Shown here: piece after piece, positions 55,417 to 63,274 of the stretch
Layout of the letters: the number at the start of each line of letters is the position of its first letter
Numbering within the stretch: position 1 is the stretch's first letter
Source: Streptomyces tuirus
GTDB lineage: Bacteria; Actinomycetota; Actinomycetes; Streptomycetales; Streptomycetaceae
Direction of reading: 5' to 3'
DNA: 64,000 bases
Assembly (NCBI RefSeq): GCF_014701095.1
Contig: NZ_AP023439.1
Coordinates: 5,196,001 to 5,260,000, forward strand
Notes under the pieces: model-generated
What the model saw: the letters and a program-made list of their open reading frames with translations, nothing else
Database searches by the model: none
What the model was told of the DNA's origin: nothing
Program-made: the position numbers and the translations under genes

Positions 55417-56217
55417 TCACAGCCCGAAGCGACGCTGGAGGTCCCCCAGCTGTCCGGGAAGGCGCGGTACGCCGGACTGTCCGGCCTGGGGGCTGTGCGC
55501 TCCGCCGCCGGGCACCCCGGCCTGGTGCGGAACGGCCCCCGTGGCCTGCTCGGCCATCAGGGTCTCGGACGACTGGAGCAGCACCGTCCCGGCGCCGACG
55601 AACTCGAACTGGTGCTCCTCGCCGGAGGCCCCGCCCAGGCCCGTCAGCGCACGTAGACCGCCCATGACGCCGGTCATGTACCCATGGTCGTAGTGGTGGC
55701 ACGGGGAGGGGCAGTCGGCCCAGCCGACCAGGGCCTGGGGGTCGACCCTGATCGGGGGTTCCATGAAGACCACCGGTCCGTTCGACGCGGCCACGAACTT
55801 TCCGGTTCCGATGAGGGTCAGGAAACCCGGCACGATTGACTGCTTGAGCGACAGAGTTGGCTGAAAAGCAAGCAGGTTGCCGCTGCGAATGGTCAGGTTG
55901 CCGTCCTCGAGGTCGTACGAATTGACGTCGAAGGCCCGGTCGGCGAGGAGCATCTTGCCCGAGCCCTCCGCCACGACCCAGTCGCTCGCGTGCAGTGGCG
56001 AATGGAACGACGTGCGGACGAGACGGTCCAGCCGGCCGTGTCCGACGCCGTTGAAGTCGATCGACCCGTAGTAGGCGATCATCTTCCCCTTCTGCAGGAA
56101 CCACTGGCTCCCCTTCAGTTCCACGCAGAAGGTGTACGCGTTGACGTTGTCGTCCGCCGGCAGCGTCGCCGGGTCGAGGACCACGGGGCCGGCGCCGGGG
56201 CTTCCGTACGTGCTCAC
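55417..56217 (-). CDS. AIM24-family protein 1
   Basis: 266-residue beta-rich protein of the AIM24/TRAP-like fold. Segments YTFCVELKGSQWFLQKGKMIAYYG, GKMLLADRAFDVNSYDLEDGNL and GGASGEEHQFEFVGAGTVLLQSSE fit the family. The C-terminal 45 residues are Gly/Gln/Pro-rich and unlike the two neighbours. GTG start overlaps the stop of the second gene by four bases. The function of bacterial AIM24 proteins is unclear; the yeast relative supports mitochondrial inner-membrane organisation. Confidence 0.85.
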   Translation of the reverse strand: MSTYGSPGAGPVVLDPATLPADDNVNAYTFCVELKGSQWFLQKGKMIAYYGSIDFNGVGHGRLDRLVRTSFHSPLHASDWVVAEGSGKMLLADRAFDVNSYDLEDGNLTIRSGNLLAFQPTLSLKQSIVPGFLTLIGTGKFVAASNGPVVFMEPPIRVDPQALVGWADCPSPCHHYDHGYMTGVMGGLRALTGLGGASGEEHQFEFVGAGTVLLQSSETLMAEQATGAVPHQAGVPGGGAHSPQAGQSGVPRLPGQLGDLQRRFGL

Positions 56218-56864
56218 AGCTTCTCCTCCGACGCCTGGACGTACACCGCACCGCTGCCGCTCAGCTCCAGCTGGAAGGCCTCGCCCGAGCCGCGGCCCAC
56301 CATGTCCCGCCAGCCGAGCGCCGTGGACAGCTTGTTGCGGACGTCGCCGTGGTGGGCGACGTAGGCCTGCGGGTCCACATGGACCGGCCGCTGCGGGCTG
56401 ATCGGGATCTCGATGACGCCGCCGTGCGCCATGACCGCGACGGCTCCGTGGCCCTTCAGCGTCGTCGTGAACAGCCCCTGGCCGCTGACCTGGCCCCGCA
56501 CCATGCCCATGACGCCCCCCTGCGAGCCCAGGAACATCGTGCCCTGCTGGAGCGTGCCCTCGAAGGCCAGGAGGCGGTCCGCCTCCACGTACAGCGTGTC
56601 GCCGGAGAGCCGGATCACCTGGACGTGGTGCCCGCCGTGCCCGAACAGGACCGTGCCGCTGCCCTCGACGGACATCAGGGGGGTGTCCTCGTTCGCCACC
56701 CGGCGGCCGATCATCGACATGAGCCCGCCCTGGCCGCCCGCCATGCTGGGCGTGAACGACACCTCGCCCTTGTACGCGAGCATCGCGCCACGCTGACTGA
56801 ACAGCCGCTGTCCCGGCACGACCGTCGCCTCGACCATCTTCCCGTTGATCTCCCGGAAGGCCAT
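56214..56864 (-). CDS. AIM24-family protein 2
   Basis: 216-residue AIM24-family protein. It shares with its neighbours the pattern GQRLFSQRGAMLAYKGEVSF, GSGTVLFGHGGHHVQVIRL and RVANEDTPLMSVEG, and ends GEAFQLELSGSGAVYVQASEEKL. It is intact and lacks signal peptide or membrane helices. The ATG starts one base after the upstream gene's stop. The trio is probably co-translated and may form a hetero-oligomer. Confidence 0.87.
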   Translation of the reverse strand: MAFREINGKMVEATVVPGQRLFSQRGAMLAYKGEVSFTPSMAGGQGGLMSMIGRRVANEDTPLMSVEGSGTVLFGHGGHHVQVIRLSGDTLYVEADRLLAFEGTLQQGTMFLGSQGGVMGMVRGQVSGQGLFTTTLKGHGAVAVMAHGGVIEIPISPQRPVHVDPQAYVAHHGDVRNKLSTALGWRDMVGRGSGEAFQLELSGSGAVYVQASEEKL

Positions 56865-56865
56865 C

Positions 56866-57498
56866 TCACACGTCTCCCGCGATCGTGTTCCGCTCGCTCG
56901 GCTGCACGTACACCAGCCCGTCCCCCTCGAACCGCATCTGGAAGGCCTCGCCGCCGCCCTCTCCGAGCAGCGTGCGGAACGTCACACCGGACTGGAAGGA
57001 CTGCCGCAGATTCCCCTGGTGCGCCACGTACGCCCCCGGGTCGACGGTCAGCGGGTACTGCGCGCTCACCCGCAGCACCACCGCCGGGCCGTCCGACATG
57101 ATCGCCGCCTGGCCGTGGCCCTCGACGGTCGTCGTGAACAGCCCGTTGCCCTGCGAGGCGCCGCGCAGACCCGTGAACTCCGTGCCCGTGCGCAGCCCGC
57201 CGTCGGTCGCGAGCAGGTTGCTCGACTCGACGTAGAGCTTGTCGCCCTGGACGCTGACCAGGTTGATCTCGGAGGCGCGGTCCGCGAACCAGCAGGTCCC
57301 GCGCCCCTTCACCTCCATCAACGTCATCTGCTCACCGGTCAGCCGCCGGGTCACCATGCCCCGGATGCCCTCACCGCCGCCGCTGAGCTTCTTGAAGGCC
57401 ATCTCCCCGTCGTACGCGACCATCGAGCCGTTCTTCGCCTTCACGGCATCCCCGGTCATGTCGACGGCGAGCACCTTGCTGCTCTGAAGTCGGAACAT
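56866..57498 (-). CDS. AIM24-family protein 3
   Basis: 210-residue AIM24-family protein, first gene of the three on the minus strand. Segments: SSKVLAVDMTGDAVKAKNGS, MTLMEVKGRGTCWFADRASE, TVEGHGQAAIMSDGPAVVLR and EAFQMRFEGDGLVYVQPSE. ATG 57498 gives MFRLQSS; GTG 57504 two codons upstream is an alternative, and no strong ribosome site is seen for either. The open frame to 58494 overlaps plus-strand genes and is spurious. Confidence 0.86.
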   Translation of the reverse strand: MFRLQSSKVLAVDMTGDAVKAKNGSMVAYDGEMAFKKLSGGGEGIRGMVTRRLTGEQMTLMEVKGRGTCWFADRASEINLVSVQGDKLYVESSNLLATDGGLRTGTEFTGLRGASQGNGLFTTTVEGHGQAAIMSDGPAVVLRVSAQYPLTVDPGAYVAHQGNLRQSFQSGVTFRTLLGEGGGEAFQMRFEGDGLVYVQPSERNTIAGDV

Positions 57499-57620
57499 CG
57501 CCACGACTGGAAGGTAGCCGCAGGTCCGGCCCCCGGGACAGGGCCCGTGGGTGGAGAACGTCCCTGAGCGCACCCCTGGGGGCCGGGGGCCCGGGCGGTT
57601 TGCCACAATGGGCGGGACGC

Positions 57621-57638
57621 TTGTGCGCGTGTTCACAA
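57621..57638. promoter_or_regulatory. Rex-like site upstream of a DUF3817 gene
   Basis: TTGTGCGCGTGTTCACAA agrees with the Rex consensus at about 15 of 18 positions; the right half TTCACAA is perfect, the left half has C where A is expected. It lies 30 bases before the GTG start of the DUF3817 gene. This is weaker than the atp operator. Confidence 0.4.
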
Positions 57639-57667
57639 ACTGTTTCTCTCCACACCGAAGGTGACCC

Positions 57668-58012
57668 GTGGACCTCAAGACCGCCACCGCCATCCGCCGC
57701 CTCCGCCTGGTCTCGGCCCCCGAGGCGATCTCCTTCCTCCTCCTGCTGGTCTGCTCGGTGCTGAAGCGGACCACGGAGTTCAACGCCGTGCCGGTGATGG
57801 GCGCGGTGCACGGCGCCCTGTTCGTGCTGTACGTGATCTTCTGGGCCGACGCGTGGAACCGGGCGAAGTGGTCGCTGAAGACGGCCGGGCTGTACTTCGT
57901 CCTCTCGGTGCTGCCGGCCGGCGGGTTCTTCGCCGAGCGCATGCTGCGGCGTGAGGCCGAGGACGCGGTTATCGCCTCCCGGGCCCGCAAGGAAGACGTG
58001 GTGGGCGCGTGA
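57668..58012 (+). CDS. DUF3817 membrane protein
   Basis: 114-residue protein with three membrane helices: [34 protein letters not shown] and [17 protein letters not shown]. This is the DUF3817 family, whose function is unknown. GTG 57668. It overlaps the thiamine-binding-type gene by four bases, so they are translated together. A paralogue lies three genes downstream. Confidence 0.85.
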   Translation: MDLKTATAIRRLRLVSAPEAISFLLLLVCSVLKRTTEFNAVPVMGAVHGALFVLYVIFWADAWNRAKWSLKTAGLYFVLSVLPAGGFFAERMLRREAEDAVIASRARKEDVVGA

Positions 58013-58302
58013 TCGTCGCCTTTTCCGTGACGCCGCTCGGGGTCGGCGAGGACGTGGGGGAGTACGTCGCCGACGCCGTGCGGGTGGTGCGCGAGTCGGG
58101 GCTGCCGAACCGCACCGACGCGATGTTCACGTCCGTCGAAGGAGAGTGGGACGAGGTCATGGACGTCGTCCGGCGCGCGGTCGCCGCGGTCGAGCGCCGG
58201 GCACCCCGGGTCTCCCTCGTCCTCAAGGCGGACATCCGCCCCGGCGTGACGGACGGCCTCACGTCCAAGGTGGAGACCGTGGAGCGGCACCTCGCCGAGT
58301 AG
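58009..58302 (+). CDS. MTH1187-family thiamine-binding-like protein
   Basis: 97-residue ferredoxin-fold protein of the MTH1187/YkoF group, some members of which bind thiamine. [20 protein letters not shown] and [21 protein letters not shown] match, and [20 protein letters not shown] is the C-terminal strand pair. GTG start overlaps the previous stop. No TPP riboswitch was seen upstream. Confidence 0.87.
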   Translation: MIVAFSVTPLGVGEDVGEYVADAVRVVRESGLPNRTDAMFTSVEGEWDEVMDVVRRAVAAVERRAPRVSLVLKADIRPGVTDGLTSKVETVERHLAE

Positions 58303-58387
58303 CGGCCCCGCACACGCACCCGACCCCGCCCGCCCGAAGGGCGAGACAGGGCTGACCGCCATGTGACCGGCCGGTAAGGTCGGGTTC

Positions 58388-58897
58388 GTGCCGAAGCCGC
58401 TCAGTCTCTCCTTCGATCCGATCGCGCGCGCCGACGAACGCTGGAAGCAGCGCTGGGGAAACGTGCCGTCCATGGCCGCGATCACCTCGATCATGCGCGC
58501 TCAGCAGATCCTGCTGGGCGAGGTCGACGCGGTGGTCAGGCCCTACGGGCTGACCTTCGCGCGCTACGAGGCGCTGGTGCTGCTCACCTTCTCCAAGTCC
58601 GGCGAGCTGCCGATGTCCAAGATCGGTGAGCGGCTCATGGTGCACCCCACGTCCGTGACGAACACCGTGGACCGGCTGGTCAAGTCGGGTCTGGTCGCCA
58701 AGCGGCCCAACCCGAACGACGGCCGCGGCACCCTCGCCAGCATCACCGACAAGGGCCGCGAAGTCGTCGAGTCGGCCACCCGGGACCTGATGGCGATGGA
58801 CTTCGGGCTCGGGACGTACGACGCCGAGGAGTGCGCGGAGATCTTCGCGATGCTGCGGCCGCTGCGCGTCTCGGCCGGTGACTTCGAGGAGGAGTGA
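58388..58897 (+). CDS. MarR-family transcriptional regulator
   Basis: 169-residue winged-helix regulator. The recognition region is KIGERLMVHPTSVTNTVDRLVKSGLVAKRPN, with NDGRGTLASITDKGREV for the wing. GTG 58388. It stands between two DUF3817 genes, 85 bases after the thiamine-binding-type gene, and could control them; the ligand is unknown. Confidence 0.9.
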   Translation: MPKPLSLSFDPIARADERWKQRWGNVPSMAAITSIMRAQQILLGEVDAVVRPYGLTFARYEALVLLTFSKSGELPMSKIGERLMVHPTSVTNTVDRLVKSGLVAKRPNPNDGRGTLASITDKGREVVESATRDLMAMDFGLGTYDAEECAEIFAMLRPLRVSAGDFEEE

Positions 58898-58940
58898 CCC
58901 GGGGCAAGATCCCCCGGAACGGGTCGTTACGCTCGACGGC

Positions 58941-59279
58941 ATGAAGAAGAGCGTGCTGACCCGCTACCGGGTCATGGCCTACGTCACCGGTGTGCTGCTC
59001 GTCGCGCTGACCCTCGGCATGATCGGCAAGTACGTCCTGCACCTGGGCGGCGCGGCTGATTTCACCCAGGTGGTCAGCATCGCGCACGGCTGGTTGTACG
59101 TCGTCTACCTGGTTTTCGCCTTCGACCTCGGCTCCAAGGCGAAGTGGCCGGTCAAGAAGCAGCTGTGGGTGCTGCTGGCCGGCACGATCCCCACGGCCGC
59201 GTTCTTCGTGGAGCGCAGGATCAGCCACGAGCTGGAGGGCCGGCTCGCCCAGGACGCGCCCGCGACGGTCAAGGCTTAG
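58941..59279 (+). CDS. DUF3817 membrane protein, second copy
   Basis: 112-residue paralogue of the protein at 57668, with helices VMAYVTGVLLVALTLGMIGK, IAHGWLYVVYLVFAFDLG and LWVLLAGTIPTAAFFVE. ATG 58941. The open frame from 58878 overlaps the MarR gene end. The two DUF3817 proteins share the HG(A/W)L(F/Y)V(L/V)Y motif, so one probably arose by duplication. Confidence 0.85.
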   Translation: MKKSVLTRYRVMAYVTGVLLVALTLGMIGKYVLHLGGAADFTQVVSIAHGWLYVVYLVFAFDLGSKAKWPVKKQLWVLLAGTIPTAAFFVERRISHELEGRLAQDAPATVKA

Positions 59280-59352
59280 GCGCCCCCGGACCGCCGCACG
59301 CGTGCGTGCGGCGGTCGTTCTCACCCGTTCGCCAGGTCACTGCCGTCAGCCA

Positions 59353-59382
59353 TCGACATTTACTAGGACGTCCAAGTAAATT
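59353..59382 (+). promoter_or_regulatory. icmA promoter with operator palindrome
   Basis: TCGACA (59353-59358) matches the -35 consensus at five of six positions and TAAATT (59377-59382) is a plausible -10, 18 bases apart. Between and over them (59359-59380) is a 22-bp palindrome: TTTACT, A, GGAC, GTCC, A, AGTAAA, symmetric except for one central pair. The -10 ends seven bases before the ATG, so the mRNA is probably leaderless. Confidence 0.65.
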
Positions 59383-59389
59383 CGAGGGT

Positions 59390-61090
59390 ATGGACGCTGA
59401 CGCCATCGAGGAGGGCCGCCGCCGCTGGCAGGCCCGGTACGACGCCGCACGCAAGCGCGAGGCCGACTTCACCACGCTCTCCGGCGACCCCGTGGATCCG
59501 GTGTACGGGCCGCGGCCCGGTGACACCTACGACGGGTTCGACCGGATCGGCTGGCCCGGGGAGTACCCCTTCACCCGCGGCCTGTACGCGACCGGCTACC
59601 GAGGGCGGACGTGGACCATCCGGCAGTTCGCCGGGTTCGGCAACGCCGAGCAGACCAACGAGCGCTACAAGATGATCCTCCGCAACGGCGGAGGCGGGCT
59701 CTCCGTCGCCTTCGACATGCCGACGCTCATGGGCCGCGACTCCGACGACCCGCGCTCGCTCGGCGAGGTCGGGCACTGCGGCGTCGCCATCGACTCGGCG
59801 GCCGACATGGAGGTCCTGTTCAAGGACATCCCGCTGGGTGACGTCACGACGTCGATGACCATCAGCGGCCCGGCCGTCCCCGTCTTCTGCATGTACCTGG
59901 TCGCCGCCGAACGGCAGGGCGTCGACCCGTCCGTCCTCAACGGCACGCTCCAGACGGACATCTTCAAGGAGTACATCGCCCAGAAGGAGTGGCTCTTCCA
60001 GCCCGAGCCGCACCTGCGGCTCATCGGCGACCTCATGGAGCACTGCGCGGCCGGCATCCCCGCGTACAAGCCGCTGTCCGTCTCCGGCTACCACATCCGC
60101 GAGGCCGGGGCGACGGCCGCGCAGGAGCTGGCGTACACGCTGGCGGACGGCTTCGGGTACGTGGAGCTGGGTCTGTCGCGCGGGCTGGACGTGGACGTCT
60201 TCGCCCCCGGTCTGTCCTTCTTCTTCGACGCGCACGTCGACTTCTTCGAGGAGATCGCCAAGTTCCGCGCGGCCCGGCGGATCTGGGCCCGCTGGATGCG
60301 AGACGTCTACGGCGCCACGTCCGAGAAGGCCCAGTGGCTCCGCTTCCACACGCAGACCGCGGGGGTCTCCCTCACCGCGCAGCAGCCGTACAACAACGTC
60401 GTACGGACGGCCGTGGAGGCACTGGCGGCCGTGCTCGGCGGGACGAACTCGCTGCACACCAACGCCCTCGACGAGACCCTCGCCCTGCCGAGCGAACAGG
60501 CCGCGGAGATCGCGCTGCGCACCCAGCAGGTGCTGATGGAGGAGACCGGCGTCGCCAACGTGGCCGACCCGCTGGGCGGTTCCTGGTACATCGAGCAGCT
60601 GACCGACCGGATCGAGGCGGACGCCGAGAAGATCTTCGACCAGATCAAGGAGCGCGGGCTGCGGGCGCACCCCGACGGGCGGCACCCCATCGGCCCGGTC
60701 ACCTCCGGCATCCTGCGCGGCATCGAGGACGGCTGGTTCACCGGGGAGATCGCCGAGTCGGCGTTCCGCTACCAGCAGGCGCTGGAGAAGGGCGACAAGC
60801 GGGTCGTCGGCGTGAACTGTCACGACGGGTCGGTCACCGGTGACCTGGAGATCCTGCGCGTCAGCCACGAGGTGGAGCGCGAGCAGGTCCGGGTGCTCGG
60901 CGGGCGCAAGGCGGCCCGGGACGACGCCGCGGTGCGCACCGCGCTCGACGCCATGCTGGCCGCCGCCCGCGGCGGCGCCAACATGATCGAGCCGATGCTG
61001 GACGCGGTACGGGCGGAGGCCACGCTCGGGGAGATCTGCGGCGTGCTGCGGGACGAGTGGGGGGTGTACACGGAGCCGGCCGGCTTCTGA
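59390..61090 (+). CDS. icmA: Isobutyryl-CoA mutase large subunit
   Basis: 566-residue catalytic subunit that interconverts isobutyryl-CoA and n-butyryl-CoA. The TIM-barrel domain has GYRGRTWTIRQFAGFGNAEQ, GGLSVAFDMPTLMGRDSDDP and LTAQQPYNNVVRTAVEALAA. It ends at EWGVYTEPAGF without the DxHxxG cobalamin domain, which is carried by a separate small subunit (IcmB) in Icm enzymes, not encoded here. Length equals that of known IcmA. ATG 59390 has only GAGGG directly before it, too close for a normal ribosome site, which fits a leaderless start. Confidence 0.92.
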   Translation: MDADAIEEGRRRWQARYDAARKREADFTTLSGDPVDPVYGPRPGDTYDGFDRIGWPGEYPFTRGLYATGYRGRTWTIRQFAGFGNAEQTNERYKMILRNGGGGLSVAFDMPTLMGRDSDDPRSLGEVGHCGVAIDSAADMEVLFKDIPLGDVTTSMTISGPAVPVFCMYLVAAERQGVDPSVLNGTLQTDIFKEYIAQKEWLFQPEPHLRLIGDLMEHCAAGIPAYKPLSVSGYHIREAGATAAQELAYTLADGFGYVELGLSRGLDVDVFAPGLSFFFDAHVDFFEEIAKFRAARRIWARWMRDVYGATSEKAQWLRFHTQTAGVSLTAQQPYNNVVRTAVEALAAVLGGTNSLHTNALDETLALPSEQAAEIALRTQQVLMEETGVANVADPLGGSWYIEQLTDRIEADAEKIFDQIKERGLRAHPDGRHPIGPVTSGILRGIEDGWFTGEIAESAFRYQQALEKGDKRVVGVNCHDGSVTGDLEILRVSHEVEREQVRVLGGRKAARDDAAVRTALDAMLAAARGGANMIEPMLDAVRAEATLGEICGVLRDEWGVYTEPAGF

Positions 61091-61094
61091 CGGC

Positions 61095-61718
61095 CTACGA
61101 CCCCAGCCCCTGCAACAGCACCCTGGTGAAGCCGCGGACCCATTCCTCGTCGGCCGGTTCCGCGCTCACCAGGGTGCGGTGCACCACCGCGCCCGCCACC
61201 ATGTCGAAGATCAGGTCCACCGTGCGGGCGGCCGACTCCGGGTCCTCCTCCGCCGGGAGTTCGCCCCGCGCCTGGGCCCGTGCGCGGCCCTCCAGGACCA
61301 GCCGCTTCTGGCGGTCGACCACGGACGCGCGGATGCGTTCACGCAGGGCCTCGTCGCGGGTGGCCTCCGCCACGACCGCCATCAGGCCGCTCCTCGCCTC
61401 CGGCAGGGCGAGGATCGCGGCGAACTGCAGCACCACGCCCTCGATGTCGGCGGCCAGCGAGCCGCAGTCGGGCAGCTCCAGCGCGTCGAACAGCTCGGCC
61501 ACGGCGTCGACGACCAGTTCGTTCTTGCCCGCCCAACGGCGGTAGAGCGTCGTCTTCGCGACGCCGGCGCGCGTCGCCACGTCTCCCAGGGTGAGCTTGG
61601 ACCAGCCCAGCTCCACCAGCGCCTCACGGGTCGCGGCCAGGATCGCCGTGTCCGCCTCGGCGCTGCGCGGGCGCCCGGAACGGACGGCTGGGCTGCGACT
61701 GTGCATGTACCCGACCAT
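61095..61718 (-). CDS. TetR-family transcriptional regulator
   Basis: 207-residue repressor. The N-terminal helix-turn-helix reads ALVELGWSKLTLGDVATRAGVAKTTLYRRW; the rest is a ligand-binding helical domain. ATG 61718 has GGGAA upstream; ATG 61706 and a frame to 61757 are alternatives. It converges with icmA, the two stops being only four bases apart. A perfect inverted repeat (61794-61810) upstream of it and of the divergent thioredoxin-type gene is its likely operator. Confidence 0.9.
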   Translation of the reverse strand: MVGYMHSRSPAVRSGRPRSAEADTAILAATREALVELGWSKLTLGDVATRAGVAKTTLYRRWAGKNELVVDAVAELFDALELPDCGSLAADIEGVVLQFAAILALPEARSGLMAVVAEATRDEALRERIRASVVDRQKRLVLEGRARAQARGELPAEEDPESAARTVDLIFDMVAGAVVHRTLVSAEPADEEWVRGFTRVLLQGLGS

Positions 61719-61793
61719 AAACCGGCGGTTCCCGCGCGGCCCCGTGAGGGAGATCACCGGGAGGTGGTGTCCCGGCGCCCCGGCGTGGCATTA

Positions 61794-61810
61794 CGCTACG
61801 ACTCGTAGCG
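61794..61810. promoter_or_regulatory. Probable TetR operator
   Basis: CGCTACGA (61794-61801) and TCGTAGCG (61803-61810) form a perfect 8-bp inverted repeat with one central base. It lies 76 bases upstream of the TetR gene and in the divergent promoter region of the thioredoxin-type gene, the usual place for an autoregulatory TetR site. Confidence 0.65.
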
Positions 61811-61941
61811 AAAGCCCGTGACGGACGTACACGGGCCTTGCCACACGCGGCGTGGGTGGGGACCCGGCGCCGAAGGGCACGGACCGGCCCGGCTTTTCAC
61901 ACCGTTTTTCACACGCGCGCGGGACGGGGGAGTATAGGCGT

Positions 61942-62919
61942 ATGCAGCCACGGAACATGTCCATGAGCGGAGTCGTCGACCTCGCCGCGGTGAAGGCGGC
62001 CCAGGAGGCCAAGGCGAAGGCGGAGCAGGCGCGCGCGCAAGCAGCCCGGGAGGGCGGGACGGGGGCGATCTCCCCGGCCGATCTCGTCATCGACGTCGAC
62101 GAGGCGGGGTTCGAGCGGGACGTCCTGCAGCGCTCCGCCGAAGTGCCCGTCGTCATCGACTTCTGGGCCGAGTGGTGTGAGCCCTGCAAGCAGCTCAGCC
62201 CGGTCCTGGAGCGGCTGGCCGTCGAGTACAACGGCCGGATCCTGCTCGCCAAGGTCGACGTCGACGCCAATCAGATGCTGATGCAGCAGTTCGGCATCCA
62301 GGGGATCCCCGCGGTGTTCGCGGTCGTCGCGGGGCAGGCGCTGCCGCTCTTCCAGGGGGCGGCGGGCGAGGCGCAGATCCGCCAGACGCTCGACCAGCTG
62401 GTGCAGGTCGGCGAGCAGCGCTTCGGTCTGACCGGTCTCACCGTCGACCCCGAGGCCGAGCCGGGCGGCGGCCCGGCGGCGGCCGCCGAGCAGCCGGCCG
62501 GTCCGTACGACGGGCTCCTCGAGGCCGCCGTGCAGGCGCTGGACTCGGGCGACCTGGCCGGTGCCGTCCAGGCGTACAAGAACGTGCTGAACGAGGACCC
62601 GGGCAACGAGGAGGCCAAACTGGGTCTCGCGCAGGCCGAGTTGCTCCAGCGGGTGCAGGGCTTCGACCCGCAGCAGGTGCGCCGGGACGCGGCCGAGAAG
62701 CCGGCCGACGTGCAGGCGCAGATCGCCGCCGCCGATCTGGATCTGGTGGGCGGCCATGTCGAGGACGCCTTCGGCCGGCTCATCGAGACCGTGCAGCGCA
62801 CGGTGGGTGACGACCGGGACACCGTGCGGATGCGGCTGCTGGAGCTGTTCGACGTCGTCGGGCCCGACGACCCCCGTGTGATCGCGGCGCGCAGGGCTCT
62901 GGCGCGCGCCCTGTTCTGA
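61942..62919 (+). CDS. Thioredoxin-fold co-chaperone with TPR region (YbbN/CnoX type)
   Basis: 325-residue cytoplasmic protein. After an Ala/Lys-rich leader, a thioredoxin domain (about 50-165) contains VVIDFWAEWCEPCKQLSPVL with an intact CxxC. A linker rich in Gly, Pro and Ala is followed by tetratricopeptide-like helices (GLLEAAVQALDSGDLAGAVQAYKNVL). E. coli YbbN lacks the CxxC pair, while this protein retains it, so redox activity is possible. ATG 61942 with GGGGGAG upstream. Monocistronic. Confidence 0.9.
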   Translation: MQPRNMSMSGVVDLAAVKAAQEAKAKAEQARAQAAREGGTGAISPADLVIDVDEAGFERDVLQRSAEVPVVIDFWAEWCEPCKQLSPVLERLAVEYNGRILLAKVDVDANQMLMQQFGIQGIPAVFAVVAGQALPLFQGAAGEAQIRQTLDQLVQVGEQRFGLTGLTVDPEAEPGGGPAAAAEQPAGPYDGLLEAAVQALDSGDLAGAVQAYKNVLNEDPGNEEAKLGLAQAELLQRVQGFDPQQVRRDAAEKPADVQAQIAAADLDLVGGHVEDAFGRLIETVQRTVGDDRDTVRMRLLELFDVVGPDDPRVIAARRALARALF

Positions 62920-62981
62920 CCAGTCGTTAAACGCGCGGGCCTGTGGTGCCCGCGTGAAAACTCTGCCGACAGAGGGTCACT

Positions 62982-63034
62982 GCGGCCGCGCTTTACCAAA
63001 ACTTGGTAATCGCGGCCGCTGTTACTGCGAGTAA
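62982..63034. promoter_or_regulatory. Nested palindrome cluster
   Basis: GCGGCCGC (62982-62989) and GCGGCCGC (63012-63019) flank TTACCAA (62993-62999), AAC, TTGGTAA (63003-63009), a perfect 7-bp inverted repeat. TTACT (63022-63026), GCG, AGTAA (63030-63034) follows at once. Confidence 0.6.
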
Positions 63035-63148
63035 GTCATGGACGTTGATCTGTCGGATTCTGTCCATCGATCAACAGCTTTGTACCGCCCCCCGGCAGCA
63101 CCCTGTGTGGCCGGCCGAGACCTATGGGTCGTTGTTCGGTTATCCGGC

Positions 63149-63166
63149 CGTTACTAGCCAGTAACG
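63149..63166. promoter_or_regulatory. Operator-like palindrome upstream of the DUF6230 gene
   Basis: CGTTACT (63149-63155), AGCC, AGTAACG (63160-63166) is a perfect 7-bp inverted repeat. It shares the TTACT...AGTAA core with the site at 63022, so the two may bind the same regulator. Confidence 0.6.
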
Positions 63167-63274
63167 AACCCCCTTGTGCGGGCGGCGAGAATGCACCACG
63201 ATCGGCCACGCTCGGTCCATTCCCGTACCCCGGCAGCCGGTTGGGTCGCGGACAACCTGGGTCCCCACCGAGCA

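Noticed and set aside
59390-61090. Reading icmA as a complete methylmalonyl-CoA mutase or MeaA
   Set aside because: It stops before the cobalamin-binding domain and has the exact length of Icm large subunits.
62982-63019. Two GCGGCCGC sites as signs of cloning or assembly artefact
   Set aside because: The sequence around them is ordinary Streptomyces DNA, and such sites are frequent at this GC content.
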